DNA of 64,000 bases. Origin: Drosophila persimilis (taxonomy: Eukaryota > Arthropoda > Insecta > Diptera > Drosophilidae). The position numbers were made by a program, and so were the translations under genes. The notes below the pieces were generated by a model that searched no databases, had not been told where the DNA came from, and saw only the letters and a list, made by a program, of their open reading frames with translations. The DNA lies in NCBI RefSeq assembly GCF_003286085.1, contig NW_020825348.1, forward strand, positions 62,001 through 126,000, given 5' to 3'. Positions 43,960 to 55,311 of the stretch are shown here, piece after piece (positions within the stretch are counted from its first letter, which is position 1; each line of letters starts with the position of its first letter).

Positions 43960-46738
43960 TCGAGGCTTGCATACACGATCGAACTGTCTGACGGCAGACC
44001 TCCTGAGCGTTCACTATCCACACGCTCTGTGGTAGGATGCTCACAAGTTCTCGTGGGCCGACATGAAAATTCGAATGGTGCAGATGACGAATATAGCTTC
44101 GCACGAATTGCGAGCGCTTAGTCAAAAGCAGAGGAAACTTGGCATCGTATGATATAGGAGCTTTGGCTAGTCGCCCCCCCACTCGCAACAACGAAAAGTT
44201 GCACCAAGTCCCTGTGTCTTCATGGATGAATGGGTTCAACCGCTGAAGACTAGGACCAATTGTAGATCCTTTCCTAACCTTTTCGATTTCTCCTTGATAC
44301 TCGTGATGCTGGACGATTTCGACAATTTTATAAAAGGCTTCATTGTATTCGGTCGGTGAGATAGTTTTTTCGAATTTTAGGCTTGGGTCTTTACATTTTC
44401 TTATAAAGCGGAACACATACACAAACACTCTAAGCAGTTTGAGGTGTGACGAGAATCCCTCGATGACATCTAACAGCTCCGAACTTCGCACAGCCGCGGT
44501 CAGCCCGACCGCAGTCTTCCTCTTTTCCAGCTGAAGATCATCGGAGTGTTCGAAATGAGCGTTCTTGGGCCAGTTTTCTTCTTCCTCTTTTAGAAATGAT
44601 GGTCCTTCGAAACAAATTGACTGAACGATTTCGTCGACGTCACAACCTCTTGAGACAATATCTGCTGGGTTCTGTTTCGTGGGTACATGCCGCCACGTAG
44701 CATCATCTGACCACTCTTGAATCTCAGCCACTCTATTTGAAACGAAAGTCGACAACGACGATTGATGAGACCGGATCCAATGAAGAGTTACCTCTGAATC
44801 CGACCAATAAACGACTCGTTCAATGGGCACGTTTAATAGGGGCTTGATTCTGTGACAGAGATCTGCGAGAAGGTGAGCGGCACATAACTCAAGCCTTGGG
44901 AGCGTTTTGGTCTTGAGCGGCGCTACTTTGGATTTCGAAGTCAACAATGATATTTTTAAACCTTCTGCAGTTCTACGTATATAGACGCACGCTCCATACG
45001 CTCTCATGGAGGCGTCAGCAAAGGCATGTATTTGAACCGGTGACATCGGATCGGAATACACAAACCGAGCTATGGATATGTCTTCCAATTGAGATAGTGT
45101 ATTTTTCAACTTATTCCACGCTGTTTCCAAATGCAGAGGGATCGACTCATCCCAATCTAGTTTGTTAAGCCAAAGCTCCTGCAATAGGATCTTGAACTTT
45201 ATAACGATAGGACTTAATAAACCAAGGGGGTCAAACAACTTTGATGTCACCGATAGTATGTTCCGTTTTGTCGCTCGGAGACCCATAACTGAATTGTTAA
45301 TTTTGAACTTAAAGGCATCGTCAGTAGGTAACCATGAGATTCCTAACGCCTTTGTCGACTCTGAATCCGAGATTGTTATGGGTTTGGCTGTGCTCTCAGA
45401 TGCGGTGATCTCGGGTGAATTTGAAAACCACTTAGTCAACTCAAACCCTGCGGTCTGAAGAACCTGAGACACTTCGGACTTAATTGCCCTTAGCTCCTCT
45501 ACGCATGCAGCACCAGTCAACAAGTCATCGACGTAAAAGTCGGACCCAATAACGTTAGCAGCTCTAGGGAATGAGAGCTTCGCAGACTCACTCAACCTTT
45601 TCAAACACCGGATAGCTAAGAATGGGGCTGGTCCAGTCCCATAGGTTACAGTGTTGAGCTTGTATAATCTCAAGGATTCAGAAGGGTCTCTTCTCCACAC
45701 TATGAGCTGAAACTGCCGATCCGCTTCGTTCGCCATCACTTGGCGATACATCTTTTTAACATCAGCAGTCAGGGCAAACCTGTGCAGAAGGAAACGGGGC
45801 CGTGTCGAGTATAATTCCTCTTGAATGGTAGGTCCCACCAACAGAATATCATTTAAGGCCACCTGTGAGGACGTCTTGGACGAAGCATCGAACACGACTC
45901 GGAGCTTGGTAAACGTACTTTGGGGCCTCAGAACACACTGATGAGGGATTACGTAGTGTGGAGTAGAAGGAATCGTATTGTCAGTAGGAGACATATGTCC
46001 TAAGGAGAGGTACTCTTCCATGAATTCCAAGTACATTTTCTTCAACTCAGGGTCACGATGCCTTTCAAGCGACAAAAACCGCCGTTTCGCAACCTCAAAG
46101 GAGTTGCGTAAACAATTTGGATCTGATTTAAACGGGAGCCTAACTTCGAACCGACCTGATGATAGTACCTGAGTCGTCTTACGATAGTGTTCTTCACACA
46201 GCTTGTGCTCAGGTGTGGCAATTTTCTTGGTAGATGGCATTTCTTCCAGTGACCAAAACTTTTTCAAGGTCCTATCGATGAATACTAGCAACTCTTCACT
46301 GCAACTCAAACTGTTTGTAATTTGAGGAGCAAAACTCCTGGAAACATATTTTCCCGACACAACCCAACCAAGAAGTGTTTTCTGAAGAGTTGGAAAGTCA
46401 GGACCTTGTTTAATTTGACCAACAGCTAATAATTTAAAGAACGATTCTGCTCCAATTAGCATATCTATTCTTTGTGGCTTGTAGAAATAAGGGTCTGCCA
46501 GTGGTAGGTTCTCTGGGATTCGCCAGTCAGTCACATTCACTGACTGGTCAGGGTGATAACCTGAAATTGATTTCAGGATCCAAAAATCAAAGGAGAACTC
46601 ACTACCATTTATTCGCCACTTCACCATTGTGTGTATTTTCTCCTTTACTTGAGAATGAGATTCACCAATTCCAGTCCTCGGTAATGAAATTTGTTTGTGA
46701 TCCAGAGTCGAGCAGAGCTCTGGCCAGAATGTGTTCAC
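43883..46738 (-). pseudogene. pol: BEL Pol: protease end, RT, RNase H, integrase zinc region
   Basis: 951-aa open stretch. Pao-type RT shows VVFDASSKTS, LNDILLVGPT and the catalytic YVDDLLTG (near 45,530). RNase H shows HAFADASMRAYGA and LPRLELCAA, then the integrase HHCC start near 44,080. In BEL elements gag and pol normally form one ORF, so the two frame changes (near 46,700 and 43,975) are lesions. Confidence 0.85.
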
Positions 46739-47806
46739 CGCTCTTAGTTCGGACGCTTACGATCGACGTAGCCAGAATTACCCTGTCCAACGCTGTCGCA
46801 TACAAAACATGTGACGTGGAAGGTTGATTCTGATTTGATGGAGGAGAAGGACTCTCTTGGGGTGGTGGCAACGCGAGACTATTAGCCGATATTGTGTATC
46901 GATGCAATAATGTATGATGTGAGCGGCTGCACACTCGACATTTATTGGCTTTGCATTTTACAACAGCGTGGCCTTTTCGCAGACAATTAATGCATAGGGA
47001 TGCCGACTTAGCAAACTCAAACCTTTGCATCACCGAGAGACGCGAAAATGGAGGGCAATTTGACACTACATGGTCTCCTGAATTGCAGTAGCTACAAGTT
47101 TGCTGAGTTCTACTGTTCGTGGAAGTGGAAGAACAAGCAAATGAACTGCGATTGTGTTGCTTGCTTGGCATGACTTTGTCTTGCCTTGGCTTGGTCGATT
47201 CTTCAGCAGACAGATGCTGGTATTGACGTTTCAAGACTTTCTCAAAGTCGGACCAAAGCGGCAACTTCTCATAATTAAGCTGTTCATCCCACTTTTGTTT
47301 CTTCACTGGGTCGACTCTGTTTAAAACGAGATGAATGAGCATTGCATTCGAAATTTTTGTATCATCTCCGATCGACAGTAACGATCCGTAAATCGACGAA
47401 ACAGTATCGATTAGAGTTCTTAGAGATGATGCAGATTGATGCGATATTCTCGGCAGATTGAGCAATGTGGAAATATTATTCGTGAAAATCAAATAATCGT
47501 TGTCATATACTCGTTTTAGGCCAGCCATGGCCTTTTCATAATTTGCCTCGGTGACTTGGAACTTGGATCAGAGAGGCACGAAATCAAATGATTAAATTTT
47601 TCGTATCACCGGTCCTCGATTTGCTCCTGCAAATGGTTAGCCTTTTCAATTGAAGCATTTAAACAATCTAATCTACATTATAATTCCGGTAATTGCAAAG
47701 GAATCGACCCTTGATCTAATCGATCCTCTAAGCGGCGAATGCTTTTTACTCGACTTTTAAGCTTCATCTTTAAGTCTTCAAGAGTAGATTTACTGTTTTC
47801 TGCCAT
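46662..47806 (-). pseudogene. gag: BEL Gag-protease, N-terminus with stops
   Basis: The likely start is an ATG at 47,806 (MAENSKSTLEDLK). Two in-frame stops and a frame change follow before an open 288-aa stretch from 47,528. It then shows a Gag body and three knuckles in a row (CSYCNSGDHVVSNC, CINCLRKGHAVVKC, CRVCSRSHH), as usual for Pao elements, and a protease LDSGSQTNF near 46,690. The frame ends 46,662, where Pol continues shifted. Confidence 0.82.
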
Positions 47807-48535
47807 AATATTTGTGTATGTAGATTTTACGCAACAAACCACAATTATTTCTATTTATTTATTATTATTATTTTTTTTTTTTAAATGTTTGAACGAGAAC
47901 GATAATCGAAAACGAATTTTAATTGAATGTCGTGGCACGAGGTATCAAGGGAAAGAGTAGTTGCAAGTGACGGCCGAAAACAATATACCCGTTAGATACA
48001 GGGTAGCGCGTCACTTGGCAAGTAACAGCCAGCAAGTAACAGGCAACAGAATATACCCGTTAGATACAGGGTAGCGCGACAGTGATTGCAGTAAACGATA
48101 GATGTATGTACATATAACTTTTGCGTCCAAATAGCGGTTCACATATGTCTGTATGTGTCGATATGTATGTATTTATGTGTGTTTAGTTATATTTATGCAA
48201 TTACTAATAAAATGCATGCAATCAAGCTCTACTATATCAAAGAGAGATCTGAATGTCTTTTGCTCAGCCTTCAATTTTCTGCACAAATACCTCTGATTCC
48301 TCTTTTGGAGCTTTGAATCCAACTGCTACTTTCCTGGCTTTATCGCAGGGCATCCCTCGGCGGTAGCAGAAATTTGCACAAAAATTATTCTTGGCGCTAC
48401 CGACGCGACGATATTATGCAAATTGATTGCTGATTGACACACACACCACGACGCGGGCAACGAATATGTTTGCATATACTGCAATTTCTTGTGTCACTGT
48501 CACTTATTGTTGTTGCCTATAATTAACTTTACAGT
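47807..48535 (-). other. BEL 5' leader
   Basis: Non-coding stretch between primer site and gag start, with T-runs near 47,870 and a 28-bp direct repeat. No gene seen. The repeat-bearing part (47,960-48,080) may be a small foreign insertion. Confidence 0.6.
47983..48078. repeat. 28-bp direct repeat in BEL leader
   Basis: atatacccgttagatacagg and the following gtagcgcg occur at 47,983-48,010 and again at 48,051-48,078, exact, 68 bp apart. Between them lie agtaacag/agtaacagg repeats. The motif resembles a dispersed Drosophila repeat I cannot name. Confidence 0.8.
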
Positions 48536-48551
48536 CCACCCGGGGGCGCCA
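48536..48551 (-). promoter_or_regulatory. BEL primer binding site, tRNA-Asn
   Basis: Minus strand TGGCGCCCCCGGGTGG complements the 3' end of tRNA-Asn plus CCA over 16 nt (tRNA recalled from memory). It follows an LTR end reading TTCA. Confidence 0.75.
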
Positions 48552-48672
48552 TGAAAAATTAGAAGAGTTTTTCTAATGAATTAGCCGAAAACTTTGGGTG
48601 GCTGGGTGGATCGATCTATTTCAATGTTAGCGAACAACTATATTTCCTTCACAATTCAAAATCTCTTACTAA
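48552..48672 (-). repeat. BEL 5' LTR, 3' remnant
   Basis: About 120 bp ending CA immediately before the primer site. The rest of the LTR is missing where the LOA-like element begins. Exact right edge uncertain. Confidence 0.6.
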
Positions 48673-48977
48673 GTCGGAGCGCAAGGGCAGGCAAGCGGAG
48701 GTCGAGCCAGACCCGGAGCTGCCGAAGATCCCGAAAGAGGGGGCCTCGTGCGAGGAAGACAATCCGGCGTCGGATGCGGCGTCCATGATGTCGGACGACA
48801 TCCTGCATATCCTGCGTCGACTACGCGTTCGACGAGAGCGACCTAGCCAGAGGTCTCAGCCACATCGTTGGCGGGGAGGAGCCGGATTCCCCCGACAGCG
48901 ATCTAGAAGCAACAATGGTGGAGGTGAGTCTCAGGAATGTCACTGACGATCCTGCAGATAAACCTCCACCATTGTAA
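48673..48977 (+). pseudogene. LOA ORF1 C-terminal remnant
   Basis: GC-rich tail of ORF1. The frame changes near 48,815, after which an acidic end (DESDLARGLSHIVGGEEPDS) leads to a stop at 48,977, overlapping the start of ORF2. No zinc knuckles remain. Confidence 0.5.
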
Positions 48978-49152
48978 GGCATCATGTGCGCCAGCACAGC
49001 TCTATCTGGACAAGGGTGGAGCTCACATAGTCCTCATTCAGGAGCCCTGGATCCTCGGAAACAGGGTCTCCGGTCTGACTACAAGCTATACGTAGCTGAA
49101 ACCGCAGGTAAAAGTCGTACCTGCATTCTTGCAAAAAGAGAGTTGCACTTAG

Positions 49153-49846
49153 CCTTTTTCCGGTCGGTTTACGGAGCTGCCATCAAAATGCGGACGATCA
49201 ACTCGAACCAGTGCGTGAAAATCCCCAAGGACATCAAGGCCTCGGTGAAGGCTCGAGTAGTAACCATTACCGGTACTCGCGGCGTCCTGAAACGTAGCTT
49301 CAAGCATTTGGCTTTGGACATGTATATGTCTGACAAACGTACGTTGAAAGTAGAGAAATGGTTTGGAACAAAGAAGGAGCTTGCGGCAGTACGTACCGTC
49401 TGCAGTCATATTGAGAATATGATTAAGGGAGTAACGTTTGGCTTTCAATACAAGATGCGTGCTGTCTATGCCCATTTCCCCATTAACTGTGTCACTTCCG
49501 AAAACAACACAGTTATTGAAATCAGGAACTTTTTGGGTGAAAAGTACATTCGCCGTGTAGAAATGGCACCTGGTGTGACTGTCGTGAACTCCACAGCCCA
49601 AAAAGACGAGCTTATCGTTGAGGGTAACGATATCGAGTCTGTATCTGGATCAGCAGCGCTCATTCAACAATCGACTACCGTCAAAAATAAGGATATTCGT
49701 AAATTCCTTGACGGCCTTTATGTCTCTGAGAAGACGACCGTAGTGAAGGTGGAATCTTAGACAATAGACATTATATTGTGCTTCAACCTGAAATGTTAAT
49801 AAACTAATGGCCGAAACTCAATGAGGAAAAAAAAAAAAAAAAAAAA
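49153..49846 (+). other. RpL9: Processed mRNA insertion (RpL9 retrocopy), full extent
   Basis: Starts with a pyrimidine-rich CCTTTTTCCGG typical of the 5' end of ribosomal-protein mRNAs. It holds a 5' UTR, an intronless ORF, a 3' UTR with AATAAA at 49,798-49,803 and a 20-nt A-run at 49,827-49,846. Hallmarks of LINE-mediated retrocopying. No clear target-site duplication. Confidence 0.88.
49188..49760 (+). CDS. RpL9: Ribosomal protein L9 retrocopy, intact ORF
   Basis: 190-aa protein recognisable end to end as eukaryotic ribosomal protein uL6/RpL9 of the 60S subunit (start [20 protein letters not shown]). The two uL6 domains follow, with [40 protein letters not shown] and a C-terminus ending [10 protein letters not shown]. 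Length equals the usual insect protein. No introns or stops. ATG at 49,188 chosen because it starts the native protein; the frame is also open upstream into the endonuclease remnant (from 48,984). Parent gene is elsewhere. Whether it is transcribed is unknown; a pseudogene is the default expectation. Confidence 0.85.
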   Translation: MRTINSNQCVKIPKDIKASVKARVVTITGTRGVLKRSFKHLALDMYMSDKRTLKVEKWFGTKKELAAVRTVCSHIENMIKGVTFGFQYKMRAVYAHFPINCVTSENNTVIEIRNFLGEKYIRRVEMAPGVTVVNSTAQKDELIVEGNDIESVSGSAALIQQSTTVKNKDIRKFLDGLYVSEKTTVVKVES

Positions 49847-52800
49847 TTTTGCTCCCAAATTTCAGCAATGAAGACCACACCGCAGTGAGCCTCGAAAGCC
49901 AGGAGCGCTCACTGAGGATCTGCTCCGCATACATGGGGCATGATCAACCAGACCCCCCCTTCACACGCGCCTCTCCGGGCTCTAATCACAGACTGTTCGG
50001 CCAAGGACATCGGCCTAATTGTGGGGTGCGACGCCAATGCACATCACTGTCAGTGGGGAAGCAATGACAGAAACGAAAGGGGTGAGTTTCAGTTACTTAC
50101 TGACCACTCAGATGGTCTTATTCAACCGGGGTAGTGATCCCACCTTTATTATTAAAAACCGCAAGGAGGTCCTGGACCTCACGCTTGCCTCTCATGAGAT
50201 ACAGAGTAACATTGTATGCTGGAGGGTCCTGGAAGATCACTCCTTCTCGGACCACAGGTACGTGGAAACAGTTTTCTCTTTCTCAGTACCGAAGCCAGTT
50301 CGATTCCGGAACATCAGGCGGAGAAACTGGACTCGGTACTCTGACTACCTCTGTCGTGTTCTCCCTGAGCCCCCACCTGAGGAGGAATTTTCCACGGATG
50401 CCACGACTCGTCTTATTAAGATCTTTACCGATGCCTGCAATAAGGCGCTCGACAAAGCCTGCACGTCTGGCAAGAACAGAGGCCTTAGGAAACCTGAATG
50501 GTGGAATCCGAAACTGCGGGAACTCTGGAAGGCCTCCCGGAGACTCTTCAATAAAGCTAATGCTGAAAATGTTGAGCAAAACTGGGCCGAATACAAGGCC
50601 AGTCTGTCAATCTACAACAAAGAACTTAGAAAAGCCAAACGCGCCTCCTGGCGTAAGTTCTGCAGCGAAATCGAGAGCCTCGCGCTTGCGCAGAGTTCTC
50701 TCGAAGACAACACCCACCCTGGGCTACTTGAAGAACACCGACCAGTCGTGGACTACGTTCAGCGATGAATCGATAAATCTTCTCCTAAATACTCACTTCC
50801 CTGGCTGCGATGAAAACAGACCCAACTACTTCGCGCCTCCTTCTGTCGTCTCAAATGCTCTCCTGAGCCTGCTAAGCCGGGAGAACATCTCCTGGGCGAT
50901 CAGAAGTTTTAAACCTTACAAATCCGCGGGCCCAGACGGCATTTTCCCTGCACAACTGATTCACGCGGGACTTAAAGCCATTAACTGGCTCAAAATAATT
51001 CAAGAGGGAATCTTTTCCCACGGGTGCATTCCTGACACCTGGCTTCAGACCAAAGTCGTATTCATACCCAAGGCAGACAAGCCCTCGCACACTGCCCCAA
51101 AAGATTTCAGGCCCATTAGTCTATCTCTTAGTCTATCTATTAAGAACGGCTCCTGGGGCTGCATCTCACAGCGTGTATTCAGTCCAGTCTGATCTCAGAC
51201 TCCCAGCATGCCTATCGGAAGGGAAGATCCACCGATACGGCCCTACACTCGATCACATCGATCATCGAAGCGTTCCTTAACTTTAAAGAGTAAACCCTCG
51301 TAGCCTTCCTCGACATAGAAGGCGCTTTTAACAACATCCTTCCGACCGCCATCACGGGCGCACTGACGGATCTGGGGGTTGGCTCCAGGACGGTGAGCCT
51401 GATCGATCATATCCTGCAATGCAGGACGGTTGAGGCATCACTGGAGACGTCAACATGTCAACATGTCAACAACGCCAGATTCGTCTGCAGAGGCACACCG
51501 CAGGGCGGAGTCCTCTCGCCCCTCCTATGGAACGTGGCAGTGAACACACTGCTGCGGGAGATAGAGGGGGGTGGCTGCCGTGTGGTGGCGTATGCGGGCG
51601 ATGTTGCTATAGCACTCTCCGGAAAATTTCCGCAGACGTTGTGTGAGTGCATGACAAGTACTCTCACGAAAATGTCCAAATGTGCAGACAAATGTGGGTT
51701 AGGCGTCAACCCGTCTAAAACGGAACTGGTGCTTTTCACTAGGAAGTACAAGGTTCCGGTACTGATTCCCCCTAAACTATGTGGGGAAGCGCTAGTTTTC
51801 AGCAGCAACGCCAAGTATCTTGGCCTAATCCTCGACAGAAAGCTCGACTGGAAATTGAGCATAGAGGACAGAGTAAAGAAAGCCACAGTGGCCCTCTATA
51901 CTTGCAGGAAAGCCATCGGACTAAAATGGGGAATGACCCCCTATATAGTCCGGTGGCTCTACACCGCCATCATACGACCGATCATGCTCTATGGAGTGGT
52001 GGTATGGTGGCCAGCCTTAGACAGAAGGACATGCCTCAATAAACTCAGCAGAATTCAACGCATGGCAGAACTATGCATCACTGGCGGGCTACGCACTACT
52101 CCAGGGGAAGCCCTGGATACTGTGCTGGACCTCCTCCCTGTAGATCTCATGGGAAAGAAGGTGGCAACACTTTCTGCCCTCAAAATGAGAGAAGCCAGTA
52201 TGTGGAAGGCGTCCGCCGTTGGGCACTCGGGACTCCTGATGAGACTCCCGCAATTACCAGAGAGGACAGATTACTGTATTCCAAGTGATCACCTCTCGAC
52301 GCCCTTCCAGGTATCAATCCCACCTAGGGAGGACTGGGAGATGGGCGAACCAGGACCTGCAAATGCGGTTCACTTCTACACTGATGGCTCATAGCTAGAC
52401 GGCCGCGTGGTATGCGGAGTCTACTGCAGCGAGCTGAAAATCAGTCATTTCTTCAGGCTCCCGGACCACTGTAGTGTGTTCCAAGCGGAGATTGAAGCCA
52501 TCAAGGAGGCCATTTCTATCGTCTCCAAACTTCGTCTAGACACGCACTTAGTGTGCGTCTTCTCGGACAGCGAACTCAGCGACTGTAAATGACTGCAGCA
52601 GGTCTCTGCACGAGATCGCAGAGCAGTTAGATCTCTTCCTTATATGGGTCCCCGGCCACAGGGACATCGAGGGGAACGACGCCGCCGACGAGCTAACCAG
52701 GCAGGGTACTACGATCCCTCTCCTATCGGAGAGGGAGCAGGTAGCGATGCCCTTAGCTACGTGCAGGCTCCTAACGCACGAATTGTTCGAGCAAAAAGCC

Positions 52801-53176
52801 AATAGGAGATGGCAGTAAAGTCTCCTGTAAAGTCTCAAGATTGATATGGCCATATCGATCGGAGAAGCGCTCAGCAGAGCTGTATAGACTCAGCAGAGCA
52901 CAGTGCTCTGCAGTTACTCGAGCCATTACGGGACACTGGCAGATCGGCACTCATGCCTCCAGACTGTCAATCCCTCATAACGACTTCTGCAGGTGTTGTC
53001 GCGACGAGGATGAGGAGGAATTGGTCCCCCACTTCTTCTGCCACTGCCCAGCCCTTGGAAATCGTCGTCTTCGTATTCTCGGGGCCGCTTTCCTCAAGGA
53101 CATTTCGGGCCTGTCCGAAATCAAACCAGGTACCTTGTCCAAATACATCCAAGCCACCGGATGGGACTGCCCTTAA

Positions 53177-53320
53177 TCCTGCAGTAGTCTGCTCTCACGG
53201 TTCAGGCAACGAGAAGGGGCATATGCCCACGCGGCAACACAACGGACCTTCTATAGGTACAAGTGAGCTCGGGGGCGGGAGGCTCACATCCCCCCCTCCC
53301 GGCTACCGCCTTAACCTAAC
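53177..53320 (+). other. LOA 3' UTR
   Basis: GC-rich non-coding tail after the ORF2 end, with G- and C-runs, ending in ttaacctaacc. Homology to element D starts at 53,320-53,321 (caatactg). No A-tail and no duplication visible. Confidence 0.6.
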
Positions 53321-54374
53321 CAATACTGATTTGAACGCTATCCTCTATCTCGGATCTCTTTTCGTTTTCCCTCACCTCTTCTACCTTATAAAAAATTACT
53401 CCATTTTTCCCAAGTGTAACGCTCACTCCCTCTAATACGTCACTACCGATTACCGCGCTATACAAAGTGTCTCTATCTTTGACCACATGAAAACACATCT
53501 CAATCGGAATGCCATCTAGCTCAGTATCAACAAAGAAAAATCCGAGGGTACTAATTCTATTCCCTCCGATTCCAACTAATTCTTTCACTTGCGCCCTTAA
53601 TGGAACCGGGTACGCTCGCTTATATGCGCTCTCACTCATAGTGCATAAGTCACTACCGGAATCAAAAAGCGATGATATCACTTCATTACCGAACCGAATA
53701 TCCTTAAAAACCCGATTATACCTTCTCTGGACTAGCTGTTGTGGATTTGATACCTCCTTTATATCTTTCTTTTGGACTTTACATTGATTACATCCCCACT
53801 GTTCGCATTTGAAACATTTTATACCCTTCTCCACACAATCTTTAGCCAGATGATTTTTTCCTCCACACTTGAAACATCTAGGTTCAACCGCCCTGATATT
53901 CTGTTCCTTCTTCTCGAACTTCGTCTTTGATCTTGACTCCAGATTCGACGATGTTTTCTCGTATATTTTCATTTTGTCTCTTAACTCTTTAAAGTTACGG
54001 CATCCTTGGTCTGATATAACACGCTCTTGTTCTGATTTGTATCAGGTATACCTTCGATTATGTATTCTATGACGCTATCTTCATCTAAATTACTCTTTTT
54101 GGCTAGACTCTTCATTTGATAAAAATATTCTACCTTACTTTTATTCGGCTTCTTCTTCCTATTCTCGAGTTGCTTGTGTACTTGCTTAGCCGACAATTTC
54201 TCTGTAAGCTCCTCCTCTAAAGCTTCTTTAAGTGTATCCCAATTAGTAAGACCATCTTGACTGTTTACAAACAACTTCGCAGCACCTTTTAGCAATTGCC
54301 TACCATATACGAACTTTTGCAGCGCTTTCTTTTAGCTCGAATACGGTGAGTTGTGTGATCTCGTTGTGCAACAT
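53321..54374 (-). pseudogene. gag: D copy 2 Gag-protease, deleted and frameshifted
   Basis: ATG at 54,374. About 290 bp of N-terminal Gag are missing at about 54,330 (present in the full copy at 59,374-59,658). A small insertion near 54,000 shifts the frame. CCHC knuckle 1 and a damaged knuckle 2 lie near 53,860-53,800, and protease DSG near 53,660. Truncated after the protease. Confidence 0.85.
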
Positions 54375-55294
54375 TAGTATTGTAATTAATATGATATAAA
54401 CTTAAAATAATGTTGAAGGATTTTGATTAATGTTTACGAATAATATGTTTTATCTCACTCTTTAACATTTTTATACTTTATCTCTGTTACTCTTACTCTG
54501 CTGTCTCTCCTTGACATCTTTCGCTATTACGCTAATTATTTCTTACGTCGTTTCCTTGCTCTGCACCCATCCACGCGTCTGATGGATAACGCCGTCGTCT
54601 GTGGATGTGGCTGCCGCACTCGGGACCTTGATTTTCTTCTTTTTCTCTGCTCTCGATCGTCTCGTCACGCTATGTACCCATCTGCTGGTTGATGCCCTCT
54701 CTCTGGATTCTGCTGTGCTCTGCTCTTTCTGGACCCTCTCGTCGCGTTCTGCACCCATACACACATCTGATGAATATTGTCGTCGCCTGTGTATGTGAAT
54801 GCCGCTCTCTGGATTCTGTTGTTGTTGTTACTCCTTGCTTCTCTGTATCTCTCTCAAACAGTTCGACATCGAAGTTTTCAACTCTCTTTTATGCACTGTG
54901 TGCCTCTTTTCAATCTGTTCCACTGCCTCTCTCACAGTTTCACATCATAGTTTTTCTCGTCTCTTGTGCACTATTTATGTGCTTCTTCTCTAATTTTCGT
55001 TGTCCTCTGTGGTTCTACCGTCGCTCAGACATGCCTGAACTTAACGGATAATGCCGTAACTGCTCTTCTGCTTACCTTTGCTGTCATACTCTGTCTCCTT
55101 CGCTCTCGTGAAATGTAGGCCTTCGTGACATAGCCATTTCTGTGTGTGTGCTGCTCAATGTGCTGTCTCGTTCTCTCCTTTGCAGAAATTTCTAGACGTT
55201 CAAAAATCTGCTTCTCCTGGGTGTTTTATGTTTTGTGGCAATAATGTATACACAATTTAATGATTGATGTACACTATTGCTTCTTTTTTTTATT

Positions 55295-55307
55295 GGACGA
55301 GCCCCCA
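55295..55307 (-). promoter_or_regulatory. D copy 2 primer binding site, tRNA-Pro-like
   Basis: Minus strand TGGGGGCTCGTCC, separated from the LTR end by TTAA. Same as at 60,647. Confidence 0.65.
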
Positions 55308-55311
55308 TTAA

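Larger units (their letters stand above)
42914..48672 (-). mobile_element. BEL/Pao LTR retrotransposon, degraded, invaded by B
   Basis: Gag with three zinc knuckles, protease, Pao-type RT (YVDDLL), RNase H and integrase on the minus strand, tRNA-Asn primer site and part of the 5' LTR. The 3' end is cut by the B LTR at 42,913, so no 3' LTR is in view. The right boundary with the LOA element is approximate (48,640-48,680). Confidence 0.85.
48950..53176 (+). pseudogene. LOA ORF2: endonuclease, RT, RNase H, broken
   Basis: Endonuclease pieces at 48,955-49,150 and 49,847-50,260 are split by RpL9. RT is spread over at least three frames: SAGPDGIFPAQLI near 50,920, VAFLDIEGAFNN near 51,310, TPQGGVLSPLLWN near 51,500, and the catalytic box reads YAGD instead of YADD near 51,590. 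RNase H begins VHFYTDGS then a stop at 52,394, and the fold continues to about 52,800. The C-terminal CRCCRDEDEEELVPHFFCHC motif lies near 52,985. Clearly dead. Confidence 0.8.
48673..53320 (+). mobile_element. LOA-like non-LTR retrotransposon, decayed, with RpL9 insertion
   Basis: Contains an ORF1 tail, an apurinic-type endonuclease start ([16 protein letters not shown]), RT, RNase H and a C-terminal Cys-rich motif in several frames. RNase H within ORF2 points to LOA or I clade rather than R1/jockey. 5' truncated. The RpL9 retrocopy occupies 49,153-49,846. Confidence 0.75.
53321..55311 (-). mobile_element. D truncated second copy: leader and gag
   Basis: Same element as at 55,312-60,979, joined to it through one shared LTR. 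It holds the primer site, about 920 bp of leader and gag, and stops abruptly inside the post-protease region where the LOA element begins. Confidence 0.85.

Noticed and set aside
49140-49160. A target-site duplication flanking RpL9
   Set aside because: No repeated sequence longer than one or two T residues could be found on the two sides.
54543-55051. Several ORFs in the D leader
   Set aside because: They arise from pyrimidine-rich degenerate repeats and differ between the two D leaders.
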